From NCBI GenBank assembly GCA_964512635.1, contig CAZEJB010000022.1, forward strand, positions 1-64,000: a stretch of 64,000 bases of DNA. Direction: 5' to 3'. Below the pieces are notes generated by a model that was given only the letters and a program-made list of their open reading frames with translations, was not told the DNA's origin and did not search any database. Origin of the DNA: JADZFO01 sp964512635 (GTDB lineage: Bacteria > 4484-113 > JAFGCY01). Position 1 is the stretch's first letter. Each line of letters starts with the position of its first letter. This document shows positions 51,757 to 60,305 of the stretch, one piece after another. The position numbers and the translations under genes were made by a program.

Positions 51757-52482
51757 TTAGCTCTTCTTCGGCTCTTTGAAGGTCAGCACGGTGAAGTCTT
51801 TGGAAACCGCGAAGCTGTCGGCAGGAATCGGCGCGCCGTAACTCAAATCACCAAAATTGATGGTGATCTTGCTGTCCTTGGCTGAACCGGCGGTGACTTT
51901 GATGGGCTTGTCATCCTTGCCGATCCACCAGACAACCTGCTCGCCTTTGGGGCCGCTGACATTCCACTTTGTCGTGTCAAGCTTGCCGACCTTTTCGCTG
52001 CCAGCCTTGCTGCGGCTCCAGCCTTCGGGCAGCTTGCCCCGGGCGTCGCCCTGCTGCAGCAGGCTCTTGAACTGCGCGATGTAACCAGCCTGGTCAAGCT
52101 GTCCAAGTTTGCCCTTGATGCCGTTAAGCGTGTCAGGATAAAGCAGTACTGCTTCGCTGGTGCCGAAGTCGACATGGATGCGCATGCTTTCGCCGGTGTT
52201 CTTTTCGGTCAGATCCAGACGCAGTTTGGGAGAATCCCAGAAGAGCTGGCCATCGAAATTCATGTTACCGGCAAAGCCGGGAATAGACGTACCACCGGAC
52301 TTGGCAGCCCCGGCCTTGCCGGCTCCGTTCTTGCCGCTCGACGAGGATCCCGAAGGCGAGCCAAGCTTCATTTCGGCGGTAAAGGTGCCCTTGATAGTCT
52401 TGGCCTTCTCGGCCGCGTGCAGTGCCACGCTGCTGAGCAGCACAGCGGCAATGACCATGACTGTTGCAATCCTGAAACGCAT
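51757..52482 (-). CDS. Secreted LolA/DUF4412-like protein
   Basis: 241 aa. Signal peptide to VALHA-AEK. A beta-rich mature protein with a Ser/Gly/Lys low-complexity stretch near residues 43-68 (SGSSSSGKNGAGKAG). Later segments LFWDSPKLRLDLTEKN, AVLLYPDTLNG, VVWWIGKDDKPIKVTAG and FAVSKDFTVLTFKEP follow the pattern of LolA-type lipoprotein carriers and DUF4412. GGAGGG upstream of the ATG. Lipid or lipoprotein binding is inferred. Confidence 0.65.
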   Translation of the reverse strand: MRFRIATVMVIAAVLLSSVALHAAEKAKTIKGTFTAEMKLGSPSGSSSSGKNGAGKAGAAKSGGTSIPGFAGNMNFDGQLFWDSPKLRLDLTEKNTGESMRIHVDFGTSEAVLLYPDTLNGIKGKLGQLDQAGYIAQFKSLLQQGDARGKLPEGWSRSKAGSEKVGKLDTTKWNVSGPKGEQVVWWIGKDDKPIKVTAGSAKDSKITINFGDLSYGAPIPADSFAVSKDFTVLTFKEPKKS

Positions 52483-52558
52483 TCAACCCTCCAGCGCGGC
52501 GCAAGGCGCCGGTCCCCTGGTCTGTATGAGACGGCAAGTCCGGGAGAAAGTTCAGCAG

Positions 52559-53074
52559 CTAGTCGCCGGGGCTGAGCGGGTTATCGTCCATGTCCAGCGG
52601 CGGGCCGAGGTCTCCCACGTCGAAGTCGTCAAAGGCCTGGCTGGGGCCCTGGCCGTAGCCACCGCCACCCTGAGCCGGGCCACGGCTGTAGCCGCCCCCG
52701 CCCCCGCCACCGCCAAAGTCACCGCCCCCGCCGCCTTCATCGCGGCGCCCCAGCAGCAGAAAGCGGTCGCAGACGACCTCAGTTTTGTAGTGCTTTACGC
52801 CCTGGGGGTCGACCCAGTCGCGGGTCTGCAGGCGGCCTTCAACATAGAGCTGACGGCCCTTGCGCACGTACTGCTGCGCAATCTCGGCGTTGCGGCCCCA
52901 GACCACAACGTTATGCCATTCTGTGCGCTCCTGGCGTTCGGTGCCTTCGCGGCCGCCGAACACATCCGTGGTCGCCAGCGAGAAGTTTCCTACCGCGCGG
53001 CCATTCTGGGTGTAGCGTACTTCGGGGTCCCGGCCCACGTTGCCAATGAGCAGGACACGGTTCAATGATGCCAT
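52559..53074 (-). CDS. ssb: Single-stranded DNA-binding protein
   Basis: 171 aa. Standard OB fold (LNRVLLIGNVGRDPEVRYTQNGRAVGNFSLAT, EWHNVVVWGRNAEIAQQYVRKGRQLYVEGRLQTR), then a Gly-rich linker (GGGGGDFGGGGGG) and an acidic end DDFDVGDL and DMDDNPLSPGD. The usual terminal Asp-Ile-Pro-Phe that docks partner proteins is not at the C terminus. GAGGAAGG ribosome site. Confidence 0.95.
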   Translation of the reverse strand: MASLNRVLLIGNVGRDPEVRYTQNGRAVGNFSLATTDVFGGREGTERQERTEWHNVVVWGRNAEIAQQYVRKGRQLYVEGRLQTRDWVDPQGVKHYKTEVVCDRFLLLGRRDEGGGGGDFGGGGGGGGYSRGPAQGGGGYGQGPSQAFDDFDVGDLGPPLDMDDNPLSPGD

Positions 53075-53176
53075 TGCCTTCCTCGGTCTTTAACTCAACG
53101 CAAGTATAGCAAATAAAGAGCAACTGCGACAGATTTACGGGCAAATTCCGCCTCTTTGCTCAGCTTCGGCCGTCCA

Positions 53177-54121
53177 TCAGGCTTCGAGCAGCGCGGCGGC
53201 ATAGATCAGTCCCACCAGTTCACTGAATCTGGTTCGGGCTTCCCAGCCTAGCTCGACGAATGCCCGTCTGGGATTGCCGACGCTGCTCTGCGGGTCCAGC
53301 GGGCGCAGCAGGCTGCTGTCGCTGGAAACATGCGCACGCCAGTCCAGTCCGGCCAGGCCGAAAGCCGTCTCAACGAGTTCCTGCACGCTGTGCGCCTCGC
53401 CTGTGGCCAGCACAAGTTCCAGCGGCTGCGGTACATCCAGCATCCATTGGAGTGCCTGGGCGTACTCCGGTGCATAGCCCCAGTCACGGATCGGACTGAG
53501 AGCGCCAAGCTCCAGCCCATTTTGCCGGCCGCGGCTGATTCGTGCCGCCGCGCGACAGACCTTGGGCAACACAAAACTGTCCGGGCGGCGGGGGCTCTCA
53601 TGATTGAAAGGAATAGCGCAGGCGCAGTAAAGGCCGCGTCCCCGAGCTTCCGTGGCCAGCTCGCGCACCCGGGCCTTCTGACGGGCATATTCGCCATCCG
53701 CCTGCACCGGGCTCGTCTCATCAAACAGGCCCTCGGAGGAGGAGCCGAAGATTGTGCTCGAGCTGACGGCGAGTACGCGCGCGTCGTGTGCCTCGCGCCG
53801 CAGCCAGTCGCACAGCACCTCGACACTGGTGACGTTGACCTGCTGACTGCGCTGGGTGTTTGCGGCAGCCTCCAGCGGGACTGAAATGGCAGCGCAGTGG
53901 TAAACCCGCTCCGGCTTAAGCTCGCGAAGCAGCTGACGCAATGCGGAAGGTTCGGCAAGATCGCAGGCAGCCAGCCCAAGTCCGCGACCCTGCAGTTCGG
54001 TAACCCAGGCCGGCATGCTCTCGCCCGGCATCACCAGCCCGACTGTGCGGCGTCCGGCTGCCAGCAACAGCTCGGCCAGATACCCGCCGTCCTGCCCAGT
54101 GATTCCCGTGACCAGATCCAT
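53177..54121 (-). CDS. GDP-mannose 4,6-dehydratase-like SDR
   Basis: 314 aa from the ATG at 54121. GMD-type Rossmann start (LVTGITGQDGGYLAELLL), AVSSSTIFGSSSEG with the catalytic Ser/Thr, YxxxK as YARQK, FNHESPRRPDSFVLPKV and GALSPIRDWGYAPEYAQALQWML, all diagnostic of GMD/GDP-sugar dehydratases. Slightly short against ~345-370 aa. A nucleotide-sugar role in surface glycans is likely. TACAAT lies 9 nt upstream of the ATG. Confidence 0.85.
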   Translation of the reverse strand: MDLVTGITGQDGGYLAELLLAAGRRTVGLVMPGESMPAWVTELQGRGLGLAACDLAEPSALRQLLRELKPERVYHCAAISVPLEAAANTQRSQQVNVTSVEVLCDWLRREAHDARVLAVSSSTIFGSSSEGLFDETSPVQADGEYARQKARVRELATEARGRGLYCACAIPFNHESPRRPDSFVLPKVCRAAARISRGRQNGLELGALSPIRDWGYAPEYAQALQWMLDVPQPLELVLATGEAHSVQELVETAFGLAGLDWRAHVSSDSSLLRPLDPQSSVGNPRRAFVELGWEARTRFSELVGLIYAAALLEA

Positions 54122-54258
54122 GCGCGCGGGATTGTAGCAGCGCAGGCCGGATCGCGCGCCTTGACAATTCCGACTTTTACCCTGGCTTGTTTGCCATAGC
54201 GGGGTGGCATGCAGATAATGTAGATAGCTGTGCCGCTTGCCCGCGGCTGGAGGTTCCA

Positions 54259-54846
54259 ATGCAGCAACTGTTAACGCTCGGTCTCGGATTCGTCATCTGC
54301 GCGAGCTGCGTCATTCCGGCGCTGGCGCAGACTGATCCCGTTTCGTCTGCTGATGAACCGGACATGGTGACTTGCGCCGAGCAGCTTGCCGCAATTGACC
54401 CTGCAGATCTGCAGCCCGCCCCGGATCCCATCGAGAGTGCGGACTATGCAAACCTGATGAGTGATACGGCGGAGCTTGCTGCCGATTGTGATGAACTGGA
54501 GTTCAGCCTGGATTCCGCCTCCTCAACGCTGATGGCCCAGCGCGGTCAGCTTGACTGCCTCGGTGAGGAACTCTCCCGGGGTTGCCAGGACTGGGACAGC
54601 CCCTTTAGCGGCCAGATTACCTATCGCATGCAGTTTGCCGGTTCGGGTCTCAGCGACCTGGGTGATTTTCAGCAGGGTCTGCGTTTTGATCTGCGCTATC
54701 GCGAGTGGGTCAGTGATAACCTGCTGCTCAACCTTGAGATCGGCAGCCGCGACAGCAGCGTGTTTGACGTGATCTCGGGCCGCCATGGTAACGAGGCCCA
54801 GCTTGAGCGCGCTTATGTTGAAGGCCATTTCGGCGATCTGGAATAG
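54259..54846 (+). pseudogene. Truncated porin-like gene
   Basis: 195 aa from the ATG at 54259 (GGAGG upstream). Signal peptide to PALA-QTD. A coiled segment (MSDTAELAADCDELEFSL), then the opening strands of an outer-membrane barrel (FSGQITYRMQF, FDLRYREWVSDNLLLNLEIG) and a stop right after AYVEGHFGDLE, where porins of this type normally continue for hundreds of residues. It looks like the 5' remnant of an SLH/porin gene. A hairpin follows. Confidence 0.6.
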
Positions 54847-54858
54847 CGCTGGCATGCT

Positions 54859-54876
54859 CCCCGCCTAGCTGCGGGG
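54859..54876. repeat. Hairpin after the truncated gene
   Basis: CCCCGC-CTAGCT-GCGGGG, between convergent genes; no T-run. Confidence 0.4.
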
Positions 54877-54893
54877 AATTCGAGTCGGCTGCG

Positions 54894-55586
54894 CTAAGGC
54901 TTGGCGCCGCCGGATCGACTGGGCTTCTGTTCTCCCTTTTCCGCCTTAACCATGTGCTTACTGGTCAGACCTGCCGGCTTTAGTGCGCTCAGACGACGCG
55001 CTGCGGAGAGTTTTGCCCCAATGCGCTGCTCAAACAGCTCCTGGCTGATCGGCCGCAGCTCAAAGCGATCAACCCTTGGATAGCCCTTAGGCATCTTGGG
55101 CAGATCCAGCTTGGAAATCAGGCGACTGATGCCATCGGCGCTGCTCGGGGCTGCGAAACCGCCAATGTTAGCCGGGGTGGCCTTGGTGCCAGCGCGATAC
55201 AGCCCGCTGAATTCGAGCCGCCCGTCGCCGGTGTCCAGGTCAATGTGGTCAAGATCGATATCCAGATCACCAGCCCGCGTGTCGCTGTCCGCCAGCGAAA
55301 GGTGCCATCCGCGGCGGCTGAGATCAGTGCTATTGGACAACTCAGCTTCAGCCAAAGTCCCCTTCTCCGGGCCAGGCAAAAGCACCCTGAAGCCAATAGT
55401 CAATTCGGTATCGTCAACAATCTCCTCAACCATAAAGGGGTGCGCGATAACTGCATCACCCTGGGCGTTAACGCCGACCAGTTCGTAGAAGCCCTGCTCA
55501 GGGTAGTCGCAGCCGCACAGCAGGGCCGCCAGCAGCAGGGCTGCAAGGCCGGCCAGCGGGAGCGCGCGAAAGTGGGGAGAGTGCAT
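54894..55586 (-). CDS. Lipoprotein of unknown function
   Basis: 230 aa from the ATG at 55586; a second ATG at 55598 lies within the -10 box. Lipobox LLCGC after a hydrophobic run (LAGLAALLLAAL). The mature part has charged beta segments (YELVGVNAQGDAVIAHPF, GDLDIDLDHIDLDTGDGRLEFSGLY) and a Lys-rich tail (MVKAEKGEQKPSRSG). No family recognised. TATAAT lies 10 nt before the ATG. Confidence 0.65.
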   Translation of the reverse strand: MHSPHFRALPLAGLAALLLAALLCGCDYPEQGFYELVGVNAQGDAVIAHPFMVEEIVDDTELTIGFRVLLPGPEKGTLAEAELSNSTDLSRRGWHLSLADSDTRAGDLDIDLDHIDLDTGDGRLEFSGLYRAGTKATPANIGGFAAPSSADGISRLISKLDLPKMPKGYPRVDRFELRPISQELFEQRIGAKLSAARRLSALKPAGLTSKHMVKAEKGEQKPSRSGGAKP

Positions 55587-55683
55587 TGAGGCAGCCATTA
55601 TAGGCAGAGACGGGCCGGCAGTCCTGAATGTTCCATGGAGGTCCATCGAGGTTGTGATCGGCCGCAAATCGCACCTGAAAAGC

Positions 55684-56028
55684 CTACTTGCGGTCGCGCA
55701 CCGGGTTGGTATAGGCCTGCACCTTCTCGGTAGTCAGCAGCGGCGGGTCGAATCCCAGCTCGGCGAGCTGCCTCAGCGCATACTCCACCTGCTCGGCAGT
55801 GTCGATGGCTTCAACCACAATGGGGAGGTCGGCGGAAAGGTCCAGCAGCGCACTTGTGTGCATCGTGCTGTGCGCTCCATAGCCCATCAGCCCTCGCAGG
55901 GCGGTAGCGCCGGCTATGCCGTGCTCCCTGAGCGCCTCAACCAGGGCCTGATATGCGGGCCGGCCCTTAAAGCGGTCAGCCTCGCCAAGAAAGACGCGCA
56001 GCAGAACCATTTCAACAGGACCATTCAT
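55684..56028 (-). CDS. DUF190 protein, fluoride-exporter partner
   Basis: 114 aa. Small ferredoxin-like fold of the DUF190 family (LLRVFLGEADRFKGRPAYQALVEALREHGIAGATALRGLMGYG, then DLPIVVEAIDT). DUF190 genes are commonly found next to crcB. Its ATG overlaps the crcB stop by 1 nt (TAATG) with GGAGG 8 nt upstream. Confidence 0.85.
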   Translation of the reverse strand: MNGPVEMVLLRVFLGEADRFKGRPAYQALVEALREHGIAGATALRGLMGYGAHSTMHTSALLDLSADLPIVVEAIDTAEQVEYALRQLAELGFDPPLLTTEKVQAYTNPVRDRK

Positions 56029-56414
56029 TATCCACCTCCGGTAATTGCCCGTCCGAGAATTGTACCGAGCCAGACCAGCGCGAGGCCCAGAATCAGGTTT
56101 GCGGCAATGTTCAGCAGGGCCAGACGCCAGGAACCATCCTGAATAAAGCGCAGTGTCTCATAGCCGAAGGTGCTGAAGGTGGTGAAGGCCCCCATGAAGC
56201 CGATGCCCAGGGTCATGCGCAGTTCACTGGATATCAGTTTTCCTCCCAGGCCGACCTGCATCAGCAAGCCGATCAGAAAGCAGCCCAGAAGGTTTACGCC
56301 GAGAGTGCCCCAGGCAAAGCGCTCACCCAGCAGCTTGTGGAGGGCCAGGCTGACGCCATAGCGCGCTAGTGTTCCACAGACGCCTCCCAGCGCGATCCAT
56401 GCGGTTGCTGGCAT
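56028..56414 (-). CDS. crcB: Fluoride exporter CrcB/Fluc
   Basis: 128 aa from the ATG at 56414. Four helices with the Fluc signatures GGVCGTLARYGVSL, GTLGVNLLGCFLIG and FMGAFTTFSTFGYET. Fluc channels export fluoride as antiparallel dimers. I see no fluoride riboswitch upstream, and the TATGCT box 6 nt before the ATG leaves no room for one. Confidence 0.92.
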   Translation of the reverse strand: MPATAWIALGGVCGTLARYGVSLALHKLLGERFAWGTLGVNLLGCFLIGLLMQVGLGGKLISSELRMTLGIGFMGAFTTFSTFGYETLRFIQDGSWRLALLNIAANLILGLALVWLGTILGRAITGGG

Positions 56415-56420
56415 GGCCAG

Positions 56421-56426
56421 AGCATA
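56421..56426 (-). promoter_or_regulatory. -10 box TATGCT, leaderless start
   Basis: TATGCT on the minus strand, 6 nt, then the crcB ATG (56414). Confidence 0.5.
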
Positions 56427-56663
56427 GCAGCCGCGGGAGGACAATAGGTCAGGCTGGCACAGCGCGGGGCGGGATTGGACCGCCGCCGCGCCGGCTTGCT
56501 TCCAAAGTTGGGCTGCCACCCCCGAAGCTCTGTTTCCGGCAGCCGGTTGTTCAAGAGAATGTTAGTCCGCTGCTTTGAAGCCGTGATAAACCAGACTGGA
56601 AGTTTGTGGTGGTTTGAGATGAAGTTGAGTGCTGAAGAGACGGCAGAAGCCGGCAGTGGGAGC

Positions 56664-57638
56664 TCAGCCGAGACGGCTGCCAGGAAGCAGTTTGGTGCCA
56701 GCCAGAAACTCGCCGGCGCTCATGCGGCGCTTGTTTTCCGGCTGCAGCTCAAGAATGCTCAGGGCATCCTGGCCGCATCTCACCAGGATTCCGCTCTTGT
56801 CGGCAGACACTATGCTGCCGGGAGGCAGATGAGTCGCACTTTGATCAAGGGCCGGCTGCACCAGCCAGACCTTCAGACGCTTGCCGTCAGGAAGTGCGGT
56901 CAATGCTCCGATGTCCGGATCCCAGGCGCGCACAAAGTCGAACAACTCAGCCGCCGAGCGAGACCAGTCGATAACGCTGTCTTCGCGTCGGTAAGTCCCG
57001 CAATAGCTTGCCTGTTCGTGGTCCTGCTCGACTGGCTGAGCGATTCCCTGCGCGACCTGGTCGAGTGCCTGCACGGCAAGCCGACCGCCAAGCTCGCCAA
57101 GCTCCTGCTCAAGTTGGGCATAGTTCCAGTGAAGAGGTATCTCACAGGGGGATCGGCGCAGTATTGCGCCGTCATCAAGGCGCGGTGTCATCTTCATAAT
57201 GCAGCATTCTGTTGAGCGCAAGCCTTGCAGCAGGGCAGTACGGATCGGGCTGGCGCCACGCAGTTTCGGCAGAGCACTTGGATGGACGTTCAGCGGCCAG
57301 GGCGTGACGCTCAGCACACTGCGCGGAAGGATCTGCCCGTAGCTGGCTGTCAGCAGTGCTTCCGGCTGGTGATTCTGCAGCTCGGCCAGGAACTGGATGT
57401 CGCCGCGCAGGCGCTGCGGTTTGAGGAGCGAAATGCCCAGTTCAGATGCTGTTTCAGATACCACAGTTGGCTTGAACTCCATCCTGCGGCCGGCGGGCTG
57501 GTCGGGCTGGCTTACAACCGCGCAGACCTGATGACGGCTGGCCAGGATCTCACGCAGCACCAGCACGCTGAAGTGCGTACTACCAAAGAAAGCGACTCTG
57601 AGGCCGCTGCCCGTATCAGCCCCGGCGGCGCAGCTCAG
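56664..57638 (-). CDS. fmt: Methionyl-tRNA formyltransferase, probable CTG start
   Basis: 324 aa if translation begins at the CTG at 57638. The hydrolase motif starts LRVAFFGSTHFSVLVLREIL, upstream of the first GTG (57566), so the GTG cannot be the true start: it would remove the first strand. The CTG overlaps the DUF1232 stop (CTGA) and has GAGG 8 nt upstream. Fmt hallmarks: SQPDQPAGR, NVHPSALPKLRGASPIRTALLQG, RLDDGAIL, and a C-terminal domain ending LLPGSRLG. It formylates initiator Met-tRNA. Confidence 0.9.
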   Translation of the reverse strand: MSCAAGADTGSGLRVAFFGSTHFSVLVLREILASRHQVCAVVSQPDQPAGRRMEFKPTVVSETASELGISLLKPQRLRGDIQFLAELQNHQPEALLTASYGQILPRSVLSVTPWPLNVHPSALPKLRGASPIRTALLQGLRSTECCIMKMTPRLDDGAILRRSPCEIPLHWNYAQLEQELGELGGRLAVQALDQVAQGIAQPVEQDHEQASYCGTYRREDSVIDWSRSAAELFDFVRAWDPDIGALTALPDGKRLKVWLVQPALDQSATHLPPGSIVSADKSGILVRCGQDALSILELQPENKRRMSAGEFLAGTKLLPGSRLG

Positions 57639-58243
57639 TTCTGGTCCTCGCGGTAGGCGCTGTAGCGCTTGATGCTTTTGGGCAACTCCTCGGGTTCGTC
57701 TGCAGCAGGCGCCTCGACGCGCATGCGCGCCGTTTCGCTGGTTGTGGCGGCTGCGGTGCCGTTACCCGAAGGACGGTCTGAAGGCTCCATGTCAGGTCCG
57801 GTCGCACGCGCAGCTGTCCGGGCAGCCTTTGTCTCGCTGGTCAGATCCTCGGCGAAGGCGGCACGGGCTGCGCTTGCTCCGGCCCACCAGCCGGCGACCA
57901 GTTCGACCGCATCACCAATCAGCCCTGGAACGTCCATATCCAGCTCAGCACGCTTGAGGCCGAGGCGGCTGCAGTGCTCGTCGACCACGTGATCAGGAGC
58001 AAGATCGATCAGGGTCTGAACAATCAGAATTGAAACCACGATGTCGTCCAGCACGCCAATGCCGGTGAAGTCCGGAATTACATCAAGCGGAGAAAAGACA
58101 TAGGCCACGCCGGCGGCCGCCCCGAGCTTGAGCCAGACAGACACCCGGCGGTCGGTCAGCAGGGATGCAGCCAGACGGAGCATCTGCGGCAGCTTGAAGA
58201 GGGCCATCAGGCTGGCGAGTCGGTTTGAGGCAATCTTCTTCAC
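57635..58243 (-). CDS. DUF1232 membrane-associated protein
   Basis: 202 aa, GTG start. DUF1232 core (LKLGAAAGVAYVFSPLDVIPDFTGIGVLDDIVVSILIVQTLI), then an acidic Ala/Thr/Glu-rich tail. DUF1232 function is unknown. TAGAAT lies 5 nt upstream of the GTG. Overlaps fmt by 4 nt. Confidence 0.8.
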   Translation of the reverse strand: MKKIASNRLASLMALFKLPQMLRLAASLLTDRRVSVWLKLGAAAGVAYVFSPLDVIPDFTGIGVLDDIVVSILIVQTLIDLAPDHVVDEHCSRLGLKRAELDMDVPGLIGDAVELVAGWWAGASAARAAFAEDLTSETKAARTAARATGPDMEPSDRPSGNGTAAATTSETARMRVEAPAADEPEELPKSIKRYSAYREDQN

Positions 58244-58248
58244 AGTTC

Positions 58249-58254
58249 ATTCTA
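58249..58254 (-). promoter_or_regulatory. -10 box TAGAAT, leaderless start
   Basis: TAGAAT on the minus strand, 5 nt before the DUF1232 GTG (58243). Confidence 0.45.
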
Positions 58255-58289
58255 TCCCGCGGTATCTGCGCCTTGAGTTAATTGCCTAG

Positions 58290-58295
58290 TAGAAT
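58290..58295 (+). promoter_or_regulatory. -10 box TAGAAT, leaderless start
   Basis: TAGAAT, 6 nt, then the GTG of the AI-2E transporter (58302). Divergent from the DUF1232 promoter 36 bp away. Confidence 0.5.
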
Positions 58296-58301
58296 ACATG
58301 C

Positions 58302-59552
58302 GTGCAACACACTGAGCGGGCATCGGCAGTTTTCAGGCGCTATGTGCTGGCCGCGCTGGCCGTCGCCATGGTGGTCGGCATCCTTTATATGCTGCACGCC
58401 CTGCGCAATGTCCTGCTGATGCTTTCATTCTCGGCCTTCCTGGCCTATTTCCTGGCCTGGCCGATTCAATGGCTGTCACGAAAGATGCCCCGTCCGGCCG
58501 CCACAAGGGTTGTCTTTTACACCTTTTTCCTGCTGCTGCTGAGCGCCATACCTACGGCCGGCGCCCTGCTTTATATCCAGTCAGCAGAGTTTGTTAAGGC
58601 GCTCCCGGGATACCTGCAGGAGCTGCCAAGCCAGTACGATCTGCTCAACAATCTGTTGATCGGCATTCAGCAGCAGTATGCTCCGGGAAAGGAAGCTCAG
58701 GGCCTTGACGCCTATCTGGCTCAGCTGGTGGCCCAGATGCAAAGCTCCGCGCCGATCATCCTGAACCGCGCGCTGGGGGCGACCCAGACTTTTCTGTCCG
58801 GGGCCGGGACGGTGATGGCGGGCTTGCTGATCGTTCCAATCGTCTCGCTGTACCTGCTGCTGGACGCCGCGCGCTTCCGCCGCAGCTTTGTGCGGCTGTT
58901 CCCCGAGCGCCAGCATCGCGATGTGGAGCGCGCGCTGGACGCGATCAACAAGAGCCTCGGCGGATACATCTACAGCCGCGTGCTGATGGCGCTGTTCATC
59001 GGCTTCTTCATGGGCCTCACGATGGCTCTGCTGGGGGTGGACTACTGGCTGCTCCTGGCGGTCGGCCTGTTCATCGGCGAGTTCATCCCGGTTGTCGGCG
59101 GCCTGCTGGCCTTTATCCCCATCGCCATCGTTGTGCTGGTCGGCCCGAACCCGACAACCCTGTTCTGGGTGCTGGGCGTTAACCTGCTGCTGCAGACAGT
59201 CCAGAACTACCTGATCGCGCCGAAGCTGACCGGCGAGACGATGAATATCCACCCGCTGACAGTGATCATTGCGATGCTGGTCGGCGGAAGCGTCGGCGGA
59301 GTCGCCGGCCTGTTGCTGGCTCTGCCCGCGGCGGCAGCGGGAAAGATCCTGCTGAACATCTTTGTGCTGCGCCAGGAAGAGAAAGGCATCATGATGCCCG
59401 CTCTGGATCTCTTGTCACAGAGCGGCGAGATCGAGTTCATGGAGCGCGGCGGCGAGATCGAACATCTGATCAAGCCTGGGACTGATGAGGAAGATGGCAA
59501 GGAGCCGCCTGGACCGGCCTCAAGCCACCCTGGCGACGCGCCATCAGCCTAG
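58302..59552 (+). CDS. AI-2E/TqsA-family transporter
   Basis: 416 aa, GTG start. Eight helices in the family pattern (MVVGILYMLHALRNVLLMLSFSAFLAYFLAWPIQWL, LLIVPIVSLYLLLDAARFR, NKSLGGYIYSRVLMALFIGFFMGL, GEFIPVVGGLLAFIPIAIVVL, PAAAAGKILLNIFVL). The C terminus is a charged cytoplasmic tail. Substrate not predictable. Confidence 0.9.
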   Translation: MQHTERASAVFRRYVLAALAVAMVVGILYMLHALRNVLLMLSFSAFLAYFLAWPIQWLSRKMPRPAATRVVFYTFFLLLLSAIPTAGALLYIQSAEFVKALPGYLQELPSQYDLLNNLLIGIQQQYAPGKEAQGLDAYLAQLVAQMQSSAPIILNRALGATQTFLSGAGTVMAGLLIVPIVSLYLLLDAARFRRSFVRLFPERQHRDVERALDAINKSLGGYIYSRVLMALFIGFFMGLTMALLGVDYWLLLAVGLFIGEFIPVVGGLLAFIPIAIVVLVGPNPTTLFWVLGVNLLLQTVQNYLIAPKLTGETMNIHPLTVIIAMLVGGSVGGVAGLLLALPAAAAGKILLNIFVLRQEEKGIMMPALDLLSQSGEIEFMERGGEIEHLIKPGTDEEDGKEPPGPASSHPGDAPSA

Positions 59553-59558
59553 GTATTC

Positions 59559-59581
59559 GTAGCGGCCGCAGAAATGCGGCC
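59559..59581 (+). repeat. REP palindrome, left flank of transposase
   Basis: GTAG-C followed by GGCCGCA-GAAA-TGCGGCC. Confidence 0.75.
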
Positions 59582-59591
59582 CACCTTGTAA

Positions 59592-60155
59592 CTATGGGAC
59601 TTGTGCAAATGAATCCAAGTATTCATAAATCGGATTCAACCCTACTCGCTGCTCATTCTCTCGATCCAGATGCCAGGCCCTTGGATTGTCCTGGATGTAC
59701 TGTCGGATGCGCAAAAGGTCCTCTTCTCCGCGCACGACATGGTCGTAGTAATCATCCTGCCATACCTGCTCCACACCCAGCTCCAGGCGAGCGATTCTGG
59801 TAACTCCAGCCTTGAGTGAATGGACCAACCGACTTAAAGCCACATGAACAGTTGAACCTGTTGACAGATTCCTTGAACCAGGCGCTTTGATCCAGATCAC
59901 GCCGTGGAAGTGGTTTGGCATAACTACCTGATCAACCAACTCAATGTTTGAGAACCGTATCGCAAGCTCCATCCAGCACGCAAGAAGGATCTTTCCCAAA
60001 GGACTTAGCTCGACATTGGAATCAACTATCTTGCCAAAGGTGCACTTTCTCCTGAAACTGCAAATTGTGATGAAGTAAGCCCCGGGGCTGGAGTAATCGA
60101 AGTGTTTCAGATGATGAATCTTCCGGCGCGGATTTGTTCGCATGATTGGCCTCAC
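59592..60155 (-). CDS. REP-associated tyrosine transposase (RAYT, Y1_Tnp)
   Basis: 187 aa. HuH endonuclease fold: FDYSSPGAYFITICSFRRK opening, MPNHFHGVIW (HxH metal ligands), QDDYYDHVVRGEEDLLRIRQYIQDNP with the candidate catalytic Tyr in the YIxxNP segment. RAYTs mobilise REP palindromes through single-stranded DNA. Two REPs with identical stems flank the gene in inverted orientation, and further REPs of the same design occur through the window. Confidence 0.88.
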   Translation of the reverse strand: MRPIMRTNPRRKIHHLKHFDYSSPGAYFITICSFRRKCTFGKIVDSNVELSPLGKILLACWMELAIRFSNIELVDQVVMPNHFHGVIWIKAPGSRNLSTGSTVHVALSRLVHSLKAGVTRIARLELGVEQVWQDDYYDHVVRGEEDLLRIRQYIQDNPRAWHLDRENEQRVGLNPIYEYLDSFAQVP

Positions 60156-60220
60156 GAATTGGTATCACCTAACTCTATAGACTCATAGGGTTGCGCTGCC
60201 GCATGCCGGAACCAATACAG

Positions 60221-60243
60221 GGCCGCATTTCTGCGGCCTCTAC
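60221..60243 (-). repeat. REP palindrome, right flank of transposase
   Basis: On the minus strand GTAG-A followed by GGCCGCA-GAAA-TGCGGCC, the same stem-loop as at 59559. Confidence 0.75.
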
Positions 60244-60252
60244 GAGTGCACA

Positions 60253-60274
60253 GGGCCACATTCGCGGCCCCTAC
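60253..60274 (-). repeat. REP palindrome, second right-hand copy
   Basis: On the minus strand GTAG followed by GGGCCGCG-AATG-TGGCCC. Repeated identically at 60408-60429 after the gap. Confidence 0.65.
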
Positions 60275-60305
60275 GACCCAACTCTGCCATCCATCGGGCT
60301 GCTGG

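Noticed and set aside
56415..56663. Fluoride riboswitch upstream of crcB
   Set aside because: No sequence resembling the crcB aptamer core is present, and the likely promoter leaves essentially no leader.
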